Positions 37,245-46,778 of a stretch of DNA of 64,000 nucleotides are shown here, piece by piece (within the stretch, counting starts at the first letter, position 1; each line of letters opens with the position of its first letter). The notes under the pieces are model-generated. The model made no database searches, was not told where the DNA came from, and saw nothing but the letters and a program-made list of their open reading frames with translations. A program made the position numbers and the translations under genes. This stretch comes from Campylobacter concisus. GTDB taxonomy: Bacteria > Campylobacterota > Campylobacteria > Campylobacterales > Campylobacteraceae. The stretch lies in the NCBI RefSeq assembly GCF_002913715.1, contig NZ_PPCE01000010.1:79153-143152 (forward strand), in the 5' to 3' direction.

Positions 37245-37766
37245 ATGCAAACAAATTTTTACTCTCAAGGAAGCTACAACAACATGAGCTTTTCGATGAA
37301 AACTAGCTCAGGCGATGAGATAAGCTTTTCGATGTATGACAACAAAAGCTTGGAGTTTTCAAGCCAGAAAAATGGTACTTCAAGCCAAAGAAGTCTTACT
37401 CTCACGCACGAATACGGCTATGAGTTTTTATATAAAGGAAACGGCATAGACGAGCAAGATATGAAAGAGATCGAAGAGGCGATGAAGCAAATTCGCCCAC
37501 AAGTTGATGAATTTATGAAAAACGTCAAAGAGGGCGACAAGATCGCTGGTAGCAGCCAAAGCATAAGTGATTTTTCAAACAAGATCAAGCAGATGCTGCC
37601 TGACGCAAAAGATCTAAATCACAAAAATTTCATAAATGACAATATGTTAAAGATGTTTGACGAACTTCTAGCTCAAAATAATGCGAACGAAAATCTACTA
37701 AGTGCTACAAAAAGGCTATTTGATACCTTGCTTGATGAGAGTAACAAAGTATCTTACTATGCTTAA
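37245..37766 (+). CDS. Conserved hypothetical protein (Cj1450-like)
   Basis: 173-residue soluble protein. The N-terminal part holds short Ser-rich strand repeats (NNMSFSMKTSSGDEISFSMY), the rest is helical (EQDMKEIEEAMKQIRPQVD). In C. jejuni the protein near dut is labelled ATP/GTP-binding, as I recall, but no P-loop is visible in this one and I do not support that name. Start ATG 37245 with AAAAGGA seven bases upstream. Divergent from the DUF1294 gene. Confidence 0.75.
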   Translation: MQTNFYSQGSYNNMSFSMKTSSGDEISFSMYDNKSLEFSSQKNGTSSQRSLTLTHEYGYEFLYKGNGIDEQDMKEIEEAMKQIRPQVDEFMKNVKEGDKIAGSSQSISDFSNKIKQMLPDAKDLNHKNFINDNMLKMFDELLAQNNANENLLSATKRLFDTLLDESNKVSYYA

Positions 37767-37792
37767 ATTTAGGGCCTTCTGGCTCTAAATTT
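37765..37792. terminator. Bidirectional terminator
   Basis: Stem AAATTTAGGGCC / GGCTCTAAATTT (12 bp with one G-T wobble) and a TTCT loop, followed by TTTT on the plus strand. It overlaps the last codons of the EI24 gene on the other strand and ends the 37245 gene. Confidence 0.75.
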
Positions 37793-38525
37793 TTATAAGC
37801 GCCTCTCTCTCAAAAAAGAGGTGCGACAAGACTATCACGAAATAAAGCTGAAAAAATAGTCCCACAAGCGGCACAAGCGAGATGAGATAAAACAAAAGCG
37901 TAAAAGCTATAAATTTTATCCCGCCACCTTCAAGCAGTGCTAGCTCAAATTTATCACTATCAAGAGTGTTTGAGCCAACGTCTATCAGTAAAAGTTTGTA
38001 ATAGATATAAAAAAACGGCACATTGATAATAAAAAAATTTACAAACGGCACAAGCAAAAGTGGTAGGCAGACGAGCAAGATCCCAAGAAATTTCAAGATC
38101 TCAACCATCATCACTTTTAGCACTCTAGCCGTGCTAGCCTCGCTTTTTGGAATGTAGTGATAGTGCCTTTTGTTTATCTCTTTAGCTACAACTGGCGTTA
38201 AAAAGCCAGCTACGATTAGGGCGATCACGATGCTAACAATGATCGTTAAAAAGGTGCTTAAAATGTAAAAAAGTATGCTAACTATCCACTTTGTGGCACT
38301 AAAGCTTAAAATTTTAATAGCAATAAAAGAGAGCGCCGAGTTTGCCTCCAAAAAGGCAAAATTTTCATTTTTAGCACTATCACTTAAAAGGCCAAATATC
38401 TCACCGCCGCTCCAGATCGTAAGCCACGTGAGACTAAAAATGCTAAGGCAAAGCGGCAAGATGGATAGCGTTATAAATTTGGCTGTAAAAAAATCTTTAA
38501 AGCCAAGTCGAAGAAGGTTTATCAT
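37785..38525 (-). CDS. EI24-domain membrane protein
   Basis: 246 residues with about five to six transmembrane helices (e.g. LSILPLCLSIFSLTWLTIW, ILSTFLTIIVSIVIALIVAG, FLGILLVCLPLLLVPFVNFF, IAFTLLFYLISLVPLVGLFF). The family (EI24/CysZ-like, YpjD neighbours) includes sulfate permease CysZ. Here the substrate is unknown. Overlaps the dut stop by 4 bases. Confidence 0.8.
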   Translation of the reverse strand: MINLLRLGFKDFFTAKFITLSILPLCLSIFSLTWLTIWSGGEIFGLLSDSAKNENFAFLEANSALSFIAIKILSFSATKWIVSILFYILSTFLTIIVSIVIALIVAGFLTPVVAKEINKRHYHYIPKSEASTARVLKVMMVEILKFLGILLVCLPLLLVPFVNFFIINVPFFYIYYKLLLIDVGSNTLDSDKFELALLEGGGIKFIAFTLLFYLISLVPLVGLFFQLYFVIVLSHLFFEREALIKI

Positions 38526-39217
38526 TTCACCTTTTTATATTCATGCTCAAGTGCTGCGTAAATTTCACCTATCTTACTAACGCCATTTGACAAAATTTCA
38601 CTCATCACTTCATTATCTTCGCGTCCGTTCCAATTTTTCTTATAGCTACCTTCTTTGTAGCCATTATTTTGGCGGAAGCGATTTAGCACGTTTTTAGCGA
38701 TGTAGCACTCATAAAGTGAGTATAAATTTACGCCACATTTTAAAGACATAGAGAAGTAAATTTTTAAAATATCAAATATATCGTAGTCAAACCCGCTGCA
38801 CTCATGTATAAGCATCTCAACATCATTCATTATCTCATAAATGCTCTCATCTTCGATCTTTAGTGGCTCTTTACAAAACTCGCCAAAACCGCTTGACTGG
38901 CAGATGTCATCAGCTAAAGTTTCTATATCCCCAAGCTGTTTTGATTTATAAATTTGCAAAGCTAGACTCATTATAAAGTGCCAAATATCAACAACTTCTA
39001 TGCGTAAATTTTGCTCATCAGTCTTAGCATCTATGCTCTTCCAGTGTTTCCACGCAAAACTATCAATCAGCTCAGCACACTCCATATATATGCAGCGCCT
39101 CCAGCTGATTAATTTATTTTTATTAGTATAACCATTTTCCCAGCCAAGCCCATTTGTCTCATCATTTAGACTTTGCTGCATCTTTAACATCTCTAAAATA
39201 ATCGTTCTTTCATTCAT
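38522..39217 (-). CDS. dut: Dimeric dUTPase (all-alpha)
   Basis: 231-residue all-alpha NTP pyrophosphatase, matching the dimeric dUTPase of C. jejuni (Cj1451). Metal-binding acidic residues are in ISWRRCIYMECAELIDSFAW (ExxE type) and LRIEVVDIWHFIMSLAL (ExxD type). Hydrolyses dUTP to dUMP, keeping uracil out of DNA. It is unrelated to the usual trimeric enzyme. Confidence 0.93.
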   Translation of the reverse strand: MNERTIILEMLKMQQSLNDETNGLGWENGYTNKNKLISWRRCIYMECAELIDSFAWKHWKSIDAKTDEQNLRIEVVDIWHFIMSLALQIYKSKQLGDIETLADDICQSSGFGEFCKEPLKIEDESIYEIMNDVEMLIHECSGFDYDIFDILKIYFSMSLKCGVNLYSLYECYIAKNVLNRFRQNNGYKEGSYKKNWNGREDNEVMSEILSNGVSKIGEIYAALEHEYKKVK

Positions 39218-39299
39218 TTTAGGCCTTTAAAAATTTTAAAGGATTATAACAAAAAATTATTAAATGCCACGAGGTAAGCTTGACTTAAATCATTTTATG

Positions 39300-39307
39300 T
39301 ATAAAAT
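39300..39307 (+). promoter_or_regulatory. Likely -10 region for the small zinc-ribbon gene
   Basis: TATAAAAT 39 bases ahead of the ATG at 39347. The leader after it (TAGGCAAAAATTTCAAAGGAG) is nearly identical to the leader of the TRAP binding-protein gene at ~13113-13134. Confidence 0.45.
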
Positions 39308-39346
39308 TTAGGAGCTAAAATAGGCAAAAATTTCAAAGGAGAAAAA

Positions 39347-39535
39347 ATGAGAGAAAAAGATCTAGTGGTTTGCAATGTTTGCGGACTAAAAAGCAGTGAT
39401 GATACAAATGCAGTTTTTATCCACGCTCATAAAAATGGCGAAGAAGTTGATATCTGCACCAGTTGTGTTCCAAGCGTGATCCATGGCTCAGGTATGGTCG
39501 TAAAATCAAACGAAGAGATAAAGGCTGAAATTTAA
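39347..39535 (+). CDS. Small two-CxxC zinc-ribbon-like protein
   Basis: 62 residues with two cysteine pairs, VCNVCG near the start and ICTSCV at ~36-41, spaced like a zinc ribbon. AAAGGAG lies 6 bases before the ATG, so translation should be strong. Its stop overlaps the 3' end of the opposite GGDEF-EAL gene by 4 bases. Function unknown. Confidence 0.8.
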   Translation: MREKDLVVCNVCGLKSSDDTNAVFIHAHKNGEEVDICTSCVPSVIHGSGMVVKSNEEIKAEI

Positions 39536-41847
39536 GCTTTAGCTATCATTTGAGGATCTTGTCTTACAAGGTCTTCAAATTCTTCTGCACTCATAGGACG
39601 AGATAAAAAAAGTCCTTGCACTTCGTTACAATCAAGCTCTTTTAAGAAATGAATATCTTCTTCTTTTTCTACGCCTTTTGCGCCAACTTTTATCTTCATT
39701 GCCTTTGCTAAATCAATAATTGCAGATACGATTTGTGCATCTATTTTGCTATTTGATGCTTGAGCAACAAATTCACTCGCTATTTTTATACGCTTAACAC
39801 CATATTTTCTAATATAAATAAATGAAGTATATCCAGAGCCAAAATTATCTATACAAACATCTATATTATTTTCTTTGAGAATAGAAAAAATTTTATCGAG
39901 CGTTTTAGAATTATTTGTCCATATTTCTTCGCCAAATTCTATTTCAAAAAGCTCTGGATTTACATGATGCGAACGTAAGCTAGAAATAAAATCTAAAACA
40001 AATTTTTCTGATTTATTTTGAATCTGTGCAACATTTATGCTTATTTTTGGTATCAAGAGTTTTTCTTTTTGCCATATATCTATATACTCTATAGTCTTTG
40101 AAACTAAAAGCGAGCAAATATCGTTTAAAATATCGCTATTTACATTTACCTCTTTCATAAATTTGCTTGCTTCCATCAAGCCAAATTTTTCTGATTTCCA
40201 ATATAAAAAAACCTCTGCGTAGATCATTTTTTCGATTTTTAGATCAAATATTGGTTGAAAATATGCATGAAGGTCTTCTTGCAAATTAGCTTTTTTAAGT
40301 GCGATCTCGATACTTGAGCTTAGGTGCATTTCATTGCTAATTTTATCGCTATAAACCATAGGATTTAAAGCTGGATTTTTTTTGGCGTAATACATTGCCA
40401 TATCTGCATTTTTTATAATATTTCTTGGATTTGCCGTGCTATTTTTTGTTGCTACGTCTATGCCTATTATGCACTTAAGCCCAAAGTGATATCTATCTAT
40501 TTGAATTGGTTTTTCAATAACATCTTTTAAGGCAATACCAAGATTTAAACGTTTTGTATGACTATTTATCTCCATTTTTGCTAGTACGATAAATTCGTCC
40601 GCACTAATCCTTGCTATGGCTTCTTGCCTATTGCAAACTTCAAGTATTCTCTTTGCAACTAATTTTAAAATTCTATCGCCTATTTCATGCCCGTAAGATG
40701 TATTTATGCTTTTAAAACGGCTTAAATTTATATAATAAACTGCGATTTCCTCATCTTCAGAAATGCTTTTACACATTCTTTCAAGCTCATTTACTATAAA
40801 ATTTCTATTACCAAGATCTGTTAGATAGTCCTTCTCAGACATATCTTGAAGTCTTAAATTTGCGAGCATAAGTTCATTGGTTCGCTCATGCATCGACTTT
40901 TCCATCTCTCTATGAAGATTTCTCTCATAATCTAATATTTTTCTACTTGCAATAGAGCTTTTAACATAGTAATTAACAATAGCATTTACAACTAAAACAA
41001 AAAGTGAGATGAGCGCACTAAAAGATGTTAGATCTTCTTGTAATAGCAAAGGTAAAACTATTATTATTGGTAGCCATTTTGATCCTATTGAGATATCTTT
41101 ATCGGTATTTGTAACATACTCATTTTTAGCTTTTAAATGAAAAGCTCCTATCATCAAGAAGAAGAAAGGAACGATATATAAAAAATCTATTTTATGGCCA
41201 AAATTTACATTTGAGATCTGACTATAAAAAATAAATAAATTTAGCATCGTAAATAAAATACTAGCCGATATAAGGTAAAAGCCGCTAATTTTTATATGAA
41301 GCAAACTGCTTGTAAAAACCTCGCTTAAAGTGATAAAAAGTATAAGAAAATTTATGGCCACAATAGAGAGAAAAACGATATTTGATCTATTATTTATCAT
41401 CGATAAGATATCTACTTCATCAAAAATACCATATATTAACATTGCTATTAAAAAAAAGACACTTATGCTATCCATAATGATGGCTAGTTTTTCTTGACTG
41501 GCTGCAAATTTTGAATACAAAAATATACTAACGCCAGCTAAAATAGATATCATCGGCAACGTAAAAAACACATCAAGATACGCATAAGAACTATGAGCCC
41601 GCAATAGTATATCTTGATTTAACACCATTAATGCATCGCAAATAGACCACAAAAAAACACCAAAACATATTGCAAGCCAATGCGTTATTTTGGTTTTTAC
41701 TTTATCCATTGAAGTATAAATGCCAAAAGTTATCATAAAGAAACTAAGCAAAATAGATATTTTTCCAATTAGATTATAGTCTAGTAAAGATGCTAATAGT
41801 GCAAATACGAATAGCGCTACAACTGCAACTAAGATCCATTTTCGCAT
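39532..41847 (-). CDS. Membrane GGDEF-EAL protein, both catalytic sites degenerate
   Basis: 771 residues: about eight N-terminal transmembrane helices (to ~residue 305), a coiled linker, a GGDEF domain and an EAL domain. GGDEF is SADEF (RISADEFIVLA). In the EAL domain, EAL is EVF (YAEVFLYW), the DDFG pair is DNFG, LKID is IKIA, and AEGVE is AKGVE, so several metal-binding and catalytic residues are lost. It is probably a c-di-GMP sensor or scaffold, not an enzyme (inference). A related but intact protein follows at 42510-44837. Confidence 0.88.
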   Translation of the reverse strand: MRKWILVAVVALFVFALLASLLDYNLIGKISILLSFFMITFGIYTSMDKVKTKITHWLAICFGVFLWSICDALMVLNQDILLRAHSSYAYLDVFFTLPMISILAGVSIFLYSKFAASQEKLAIIMDSISVFFLIAMLIYGIFDEVDILSMINNRSNIVFLSIVAINFLILFITLSEVFTSSLLHIKISGFYLISASILFTMLNLFIFYSQISNVNFGHKIDFLYIVPFFFLMIGAFHLKAKNEYVTNTDKDISIGSKWLPIIIVLPLLLQEDLTSFSALISLFVLVVNAIVNYYVKSSIASRKILDYERNLHREMEKSMHERTNELMLANLRLQDMSEKDYLTDLGNRNFIVNELERMCKSISEDEEIAVYYINLSRFKSINTSYGHEIGDRILKLVAKRILEVCNRQEAIARISADEFIVLAKMEINSHTKRLNLGIALKDVIEKPIQIDRYHFGLKCIIGIDVATKNSTANPRNIIKNADMAMYYAKKNPALNPMVYSDKISNEMHLSSSIEIALKKANLQEDLHAYFQPIFDLKIEKMIYAEVFLYWKSEKFGLMEASKFMKEVNVNSDILNDICSLLVSKTIEYIDIWQKEKLLIPKISINVAQIQNKSEKFVLDFISSLRSHHVNPELFEIEFGEEIWTNNSKTLDKIFSILKENNIDVCIDNFGSGYTSFIYIRKYGVKRIKIASEFVAQASNSKIDAQIVSAIIDLAKAMKIKVGAKGVEKEEDIHFLKELDCNEVQGLFLSRPMSAEEFEDLVRQDPQMIAKA

Positions 41848-41937
41848 GCCAGTTATAGATGATTTTGATATTAAAAAAATAGTGTCCCTCTCCTAAGAAA
41901 TAGTCCAAATTATACAAAAATTGACTTTGCTTTTGGT

Positions 41938-41943
41938 TATAAT
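41938..41943 (+). promoter_or_regulatory. -10 box for the 41978 gene
   Basis: TATAAT in TTTTGGTTATAATTTCC, 35 bases before the ATG, inside the 130-bp divergent gap. AAAGGTATCTT before the ATG is a modest ribosome-binding site. Confidence 0.5.
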
Positions 41944-41977
41944 TTCCCAAAAATTTTAAAATTCACAAAGGTATCTT

Positions 41978-42517
41978 ATGAAGTGCAATATCGTCATAAA
42001 TGGACAAAATTTAATAGATTATAAATCTTTTATCTTATTTTTCTCAAAGGCGGCAAGAAAGCAGTATTTTATAAACACATTTATGATATTTACTGAAGCC
42101 ATCATAGCTGGTTTTGTTGCTGATATGCTATTAAAAAGTAAAATTTTTACTGTCATCGGAGCTGTTTTTGCTATATTTTGGATCATTTTTTATCCTATTT
42201 TTTTAAAAAGAAGTCGCATAGCTGCATTAAAGAGAATTGAAATTTCAGATGTTCAAAAGCAAATGAATTTTGAAGTAAATGAGAAATTTCTGGCTTATTA
42301 TGAAGGCGAACCCAAAGAAAATGAAAAATTTGACCTAAATGAAGTTAGTGAAATTTATGAACTAAAAAATATCTTTATCATTTTTTTAGAAGAAAAGATT
42401 CATCTAATAATCCCAAAAGATGAAACTAGCTCAAAAATGATAAATGAGCTGGCCAAACTTTGCCATAAAGATATTTTGAAATTTGAAAATTTTAGCGCAA
42501 AAAGCGTGCTTAAATAG
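41978..42517 (+). CDS. YcxB-like membrane protein
   Basis: 179 residues with two adjacent transmembrane helices (~residues 30-70: INTFMIFTEAIIAGFVADML and FTVIGAVFAIFWIIFYPIFL) and a C-terminal soluble strand-rich part that ends with FIIFLEEKIHLIIPKDE, the pattern of YcxB-domain proteins. Function unknown. It lies on the opposite strand between two GGDEF-EAL genes and overlaps the second by 8 bases at the 3' ends. Confidence 0.7.
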   Translation: MKCNIVINGQNLIDYKSFILFFSKAARKQYFINTFMIFTEAIIAGFVADMLLKSKIFTVIGAVFAIFWIIFYPIFLKRSRIAALKRIEISDVQKQMNFEVNEKFLAYYEGEPKENEKFDLNEVSEIYELKNIFIIFLEEKIHLIIPKDETSSKMINELAKLCHKDILKFENFSAKSVLK

Positions 42518-44837
42518 CACTTATTATAAGCTTTTCAAAATCCTCTGCATTCATTGGCTTACCCCAAAGATAGCCTTGCACCTCATCGCATCCAAGCTCT
42601 CTTAAAATTTCAAGCTGGGTTTCATCTTCGACACCTTCAGCAATAGTCTTTAGCTCCACATTTTTAGCTAAAGCTATAACGCTTTTTACTACGTCTTTAT
42701 CTATATCATTTTTAGCAATATTATCTATCAGCTCTTTAGCGATCTTTAGACGACTCATAGGATATTTTTTGATGTAATTCATCGATGAAAAACCGGTACC
42801 AAAATCATCTATGGATATGCAAATTCCTCTATTAGAAAGCTCAGATAACGCGCTTTGCATCATCTCTTCGGCATTAACGAGGCTGGCCTCAGTGATCTCA
42901 ACATCTACACAAGATGGATCGATGTCGTATCTATCTATATAGCTTAAAAATTTATATGCAAAATTTATATTATCAATCTGTTTTGGTGAGATGTTTATGC
43001 CTATTTTTAGATTAGTATTATATTTTTCATTCCAAAAGGCCATTTGTTTTATAGCATTTTTTGCCACCCATTTTCCTATCGCATTGATAATAGAGCTTTG
43101 TTCGGCTATTGGGATAAATTTTGATTGATCTACCGGACCTTTTATAGGAGAGTTCCACCTAACAAGAGCCTCTGCTCCTACTATTTTTTTACCTTCTATT
43201 AGATACTGAGGCTGAAATTTTAGCTCAAATTCTTCATCAAAGCTTATGCTATTTAGCAATATTTCTATGTAGTTTCTATCCTGAATAATGCTTTTTATAT
43301 CACTATAAAAAACATACTTTTCAGATGCATCTTTTTTTGCTGCTTCTAGTGCTGCTTCTGATTGCATGATAAAATCATCAGCCAAAATTTCACTAGTTTG
43401 TGTCGAGCTAATCCCTATTTTCGCATCAAGTACAATTTTATAATCATCTATAACGATTGGCTCTGAAATAGCTTTTAGTAGATAATGCAAAAATTCCCTG
43501 CAATGCACATTTTCATTTTGCTTGACAACAACGATAAAATCATCGCCGCCAGACCTTGCAAATAAGGAATCGTTTGGTGGCAATATTGACTCAATATTTG
43601 AAGCAAACTTTGCTATTACATCATCGCCGATATAATGCCCATACGAGTCATTTATCGCTTTAAAATGGTTTATGTCAATACTATAAATATCTATCTTTTC
43701 GCCAAGTGCCTTTGACTTTATCATCTCTTCAAGCCTTGCGATAAAATACTGGCGATTTAGAGCGTTTGTCAAATAATCATATTTGCTGATCCTTTGTAGG
43801 TGCCTATTTGTCTCTTCAAGCTCTTTTACTTTACTTTCTATCTGATTATTTAACACTTTTTTGATATGTATTTCACGTTTAATTAAAATATCCATCTTTC
43901 TAACATTAGAAAATGTATAAGATAATGCTCCGTATGCAAGCAAAGTAACTAAAATAGAAAATAACCATGTCAAATTTATCTTCCAAGAGTACAAGATCAT
44001 AATCGTCAAAAATACGGCGAAAACAAATAGCTTTTGTATTAAAATTTTATCAAAATCGTTTCTGAGTGCCCTAAATTTTAGATTTGCCTCACCCTCTCTT
44101 AAATGAAGCGTGGCAACAAACAACATAAAAAATGAACTCTTAAACACAATGTCGTATCCAAAAAAGGATATTTCATCTATCCAAAAATCCATTGTAGTGG
44201 TAAAAACGTCATAAGTGCTTATTACAATAAGCGCTATCAAGCATAAAAGTATAGATAGTCTTCTTTTTGAAAATTTAAGTGAAAAAAACGCAACAAATGA
44301 AGTACAAAACATAAATAAATCTATGGCAATGTAACTTAGATTAAAAAAATCTTTTTGACTTAAAACTTGAGTTAAATTTCTATCAAAAATCATAAACCAC
44401 ATAAAGCTAAAATATATTGCGGAAATAGAAACTGAGTCCACAAATACTTGCATTAAAAATAAATTTTTCAAATTTTTGATCAAAATATAAAAAGCAGAAA
44501 ATGCAAACATAAAATATGAAACTACGTATGAGATTTGTATAAAATTGACTTTAGAAAGAAATTGTTTAAGAAAATCAACCTTATTATATAGCATCCACAT
44601 AGTGTCTGATGCTACCCAACAAGTAAGGCCTAGTAATATATATATCCAATATGTTTTTAAATTTCTTGTCTCTTTTAGCTTTAAAAAGATAAATAATGTG
44701 ATCATAAAATCAAATAGAGTAGTAATTATGTCTTCATAAAAACCACTAGCAATAAAATAACTAACAACATATACACAAAAAAGTATCAACATAAATACAA
44801 AAGATACTTGATTTTCGTTGCTTATTTTACTTATCAT
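42510..44837 (-). CDS. Membrane GGDEF-EAL protein, EAL site mostly intact
   Basis: 775 residues: about eight transmembrane helices, linker, GGDEF domain, EAL domain. GGDEF is GGDDF (RSGGDDFIVVV). EAL residues are kept: GAEALVRW, GINISPKQ, VEITEASLV, SIDDFGTGFSS, LKIAKEL (Asp of KID missing) and TIAEGVEDE. Probable c-di-GMP phosphodiesterase, with a weak or regulatory GGDEF; this is inference. Paralogue of the 39532 gene by architecture and size. Confidence 0.9.
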   Translation of the reverse strand: MISKISNENQVSFVFMLILFCVYVVSYFIASGFYEDIITTLFDFMITLFIFLKLKETRNLKTYWIYILLGLTCWVASDTMWMLYNKVDFLKQFLSKVNFIQISYVVSYFMFAFSAFYILIKNLKNLFLMQVFVDSVSISAIYFSFMWFMIFDRNLTQVLSQKDFFNLSYIAIDLFMFCTSFVAFFSLKFSKRRLSILLCLIALIVISTYDVFTTTMDFWIDEISFFGYDIVFKSSFFMLFVATLHLREGEANLKFRALRNDFDKILIQKLFVFAVFLTIMILYSWKINLTWLFSILVTLLAYGALSYTFSNVRKMDILIKREIHIKKVLNNQIESKVKELEETNRHLQRISKYDYLTNALNRQYFIARLEEMIKSKALGEKIDIYSIDINHFKAINDSYGHYIGDDVIAKFASNIESILPPNDSLFARSGGDDFIVVVKQNENVHCREFLHYLLKAISEPIVIDDYKIVLDAKIGISSTQTSEILADDFIMQSEAALEAAKKDASEKYVFYSDIKSIIQDRNYIEILLNSISFDEEFELKFQPQYLIEGKKIVGAEALVRWNSPIKGPVDQSKFIPIAEQSSIINAIGKWVAKNAIKQMAFWNEKYNTNLKIGINISPKQIDNINFAYKFLSYIDRYDIDPSCVDVEITEASLVNAEEMMQSALSELSNRGICISIDDFGTGFSSMNYIKKYPMSRLKIAKELIDNIAKNDIDKDVVKSVIALAKNVELKTIAEGVEDETQLEILRELGCDEVQGYLWGKPMNAEDFEKLIISAI

Positions 44838-44846
44838 GTTCCGTCT

Positions 44847-46688
44847 TTATATATCTTTCTCTGCCTTTTTGGCTAAACTTTGCCATCTTTGCCACTCGCC
44901 ACTATCATCGACGTCGTTGCCGATAGCTTCGTATCTAGCGTAAAAATGCTCAACAAATTTCTTACACTCTTCATCTTTTGGCAAATAGCTTAGTTCATCT
45001 TTTTGGCAAAATTTCTCCAAAAATGTGCTCGCATCAACTTTTTTAGCGTATGTTCGCGCTAGATCGTAGTAGTTTTCTAAGCAAATTTCTTTAAATTTAG
45101 CGTAAGCTTGCTCGCTCATATCCACGCTTAGTTTGCCATCAAATTTAAGCACGCCAGCCCTAAAAAGCAAGCTAAGATGTATGAGTCCCTCGCAGTAATA
45201 AGCCCTCACCTCATTGACCTTTCGCCACGCGATAAGCCCAACAGCACGGGCTATTAGCTCATGAAAGACGGCCATTTTATACTCCGCCTCTTCGTGCAAG
45301 AAAAAATTTACTAGTCCGCCAGTCGTCGCCTTATACTCTTCTATAAATTTAAAGACGCCACTTTTATTCATCATCATCTCGGTGTCAAGCCCGATAAAGA
45401 GTATGTGTCCAAACTCATGGCCAATCGTTGAGATTTCATAGACTTTTTTCCAAATTTTTGGCTTTAAAAATAAAATCTCTCTGCCAAAATCCAAAAATTC
45501 TTTGCTAAAAATTTCCGAACTAAGTTTCATAAACGGTTTTGCCTTTGCATCCTCATAGACGTGATTTACAAAGGCAAAAATTTTCTTACCGCATTTTGCG
45601 CTCACACTCTCATCATTTGGCACGACTTGAGCGCTAAAAAGCCCGTTTAGTTCGGCGCCATAATAAATTATCGGCACGCTTATATAAAGCTGCGTTCTAG
45701 CGATATTTTCGCTAACTGCCTTGTTTGTTTCAGCATTATCAAACTTGATCTTTTCGCAAACGCTCTTATAAGTTTTTGCCACTTTTTCTTTAAATTTAAG
45801 CTCATCTATGCCCTCGCTATCAACAAGTCTGATGTCCCACTCAAGCGCGACTGCGTGCGTATAGGCATCCTCGTAGTACTCTAGCGGATGGCCTGGCTGA
45901 AGCGCACCTTTTACATCCATCCACGCTATCTCAGTCTCTTGCCAAGCGTTTATCACCTTTGCATTATCCTCTTCGCAAAAGGCATTTTGCAGCTTTTCAA
46001 GGTATTTTATGTATGATTTTTGCTCGTCATTTTGGGCTAAATTTCTTAAAATTTCAAGATTTTTAGCAAAGACACTTTTAAGCTCTCTCACCTCATCTTT
46101 AAAGGCAAGTGCGTAAGGCAAAAAGCTAAATTTCTCGCCTTCTTTACAAACTGCGCCATACGTTCTATCAGCCCTTACACCGTTAGCGTCACACTGAAAT
46201 AAGCCGTTTTTAGTAATAAACTCATTTGCCTGGCTTAGATCTTTAAATTTAGTCTCAAACTCTTTGTTTGTAGTGTCGATAATACGATCCTGCCATGAAA
46301 TTTGCCACGCATTTAGGCTTAGGCCAAGCTCGTGCATAGCCTGCACAAAGGCTTGGTTAAACTGATCTAAAATTTTCTCTTCCTTGGCCTTTTCTAAAAG
46401 CTTGGCGTGCAGATTTTCATATAAATTTCTAACGTAGCCATACATTAAATTTAGCACCCGTTTTTGCTCGTCTTCGCCTAAATTTAGCTTTTTTAGCTCA
46501 TTTTGAAGCGGATCAACTTTAAGATCTACTATTCTTCTTGCAAGAGCTAGTTTTTGGCTTGGTGTACCAGCAAGGCCACAAATTTTAACAGCCTCGTTTA
46601 TGATATCATCGTCTAAATTTTTATAAATAGCATTTAGCTTATTTTTTTGCTCTTTTGTGAGTTCATTTAATCTTTTAAAATTGTTCAT
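44847..46688 (-). CDS. ciaB: CiaB-like protein with zinc-peptidase motif
   Basis: 613 residues, matching the size and start (NNF...) of Campylobacter invasion antigen B, which C. jejuni secretes through the flagellar apparatus and which helps entry into host cells. The thioesterase gene next door is also next to ciaB in C. jejuni. Largely helical, and I see no signal peptide. It contains H424-E-F-G-H428 within a hydrophobic helix (STIGHEFGHILFIG), followed at ~60 residues by HEEAEYKMAVFHELIARAVG, the pattern of gluzincin metallopeptidases. So a peptidase activity is possible, but unproven here. Confidence 0.9.
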   Translation of the reverse strand: MNNFKRLNELTKEQKNKLNAIYKNLDDDIINEAVKICGLAGTPSQKLALARRIVDLKVDPLQNELKKLNLGEDEQKRVLNLMYGYVRNLYENLHAKLLEKAKEEKILDQFNQAFVQAMHELGLSLNAWQISWQDRIIDTTNKEFETKFKDLSQANEFITKNGLFQCDANGVRADRTYGAVCKEGEKFSFLPYALAFKDEVRELKSVFAKNLEILRNLAQNDEQKSYIKYLEKLQNAFCEEDNAKVINAWQETEIAWMDVKGALQPGHPLEYYEDAYTHAVALEWDIRLVDSEGIDELKFKEKVAKTYKSVCEKIKFDNAETNKAVSENIARTQLYISVPIIYYGAELNGLFSAQVVPNDESVSAKCGKKIFAFVNHVYEDAKAKPFMKLSSEIFSKEFLDFGREILFLKPKIWKKVYEISTIGHEFGHILFIGLDTEMMMNKSGVFKFIEEYKATTGGLVNFFLHEEAEYKMAVFHELIARAVGLIAWRKVNEVRAYYCEGLIHLSLLFRAGVLKFDGKLSVDMSEQAYAKFKEICLENYYDLARTYAKKVDASTFLEKFCQKDELSYLPKDEECKKFVEHFYARYEAIGNDVDDSGEWQRWQSLAKKAEKDI

Positions 46689-46778
46689 ATTTTCATCCCC
46701 TGAAGTTGCAAGATTTTAGCATAAAGCCTTAAAATTTGCTACAATCAACCAAAAATTTTAACATCTAAAAGGCAAAAA

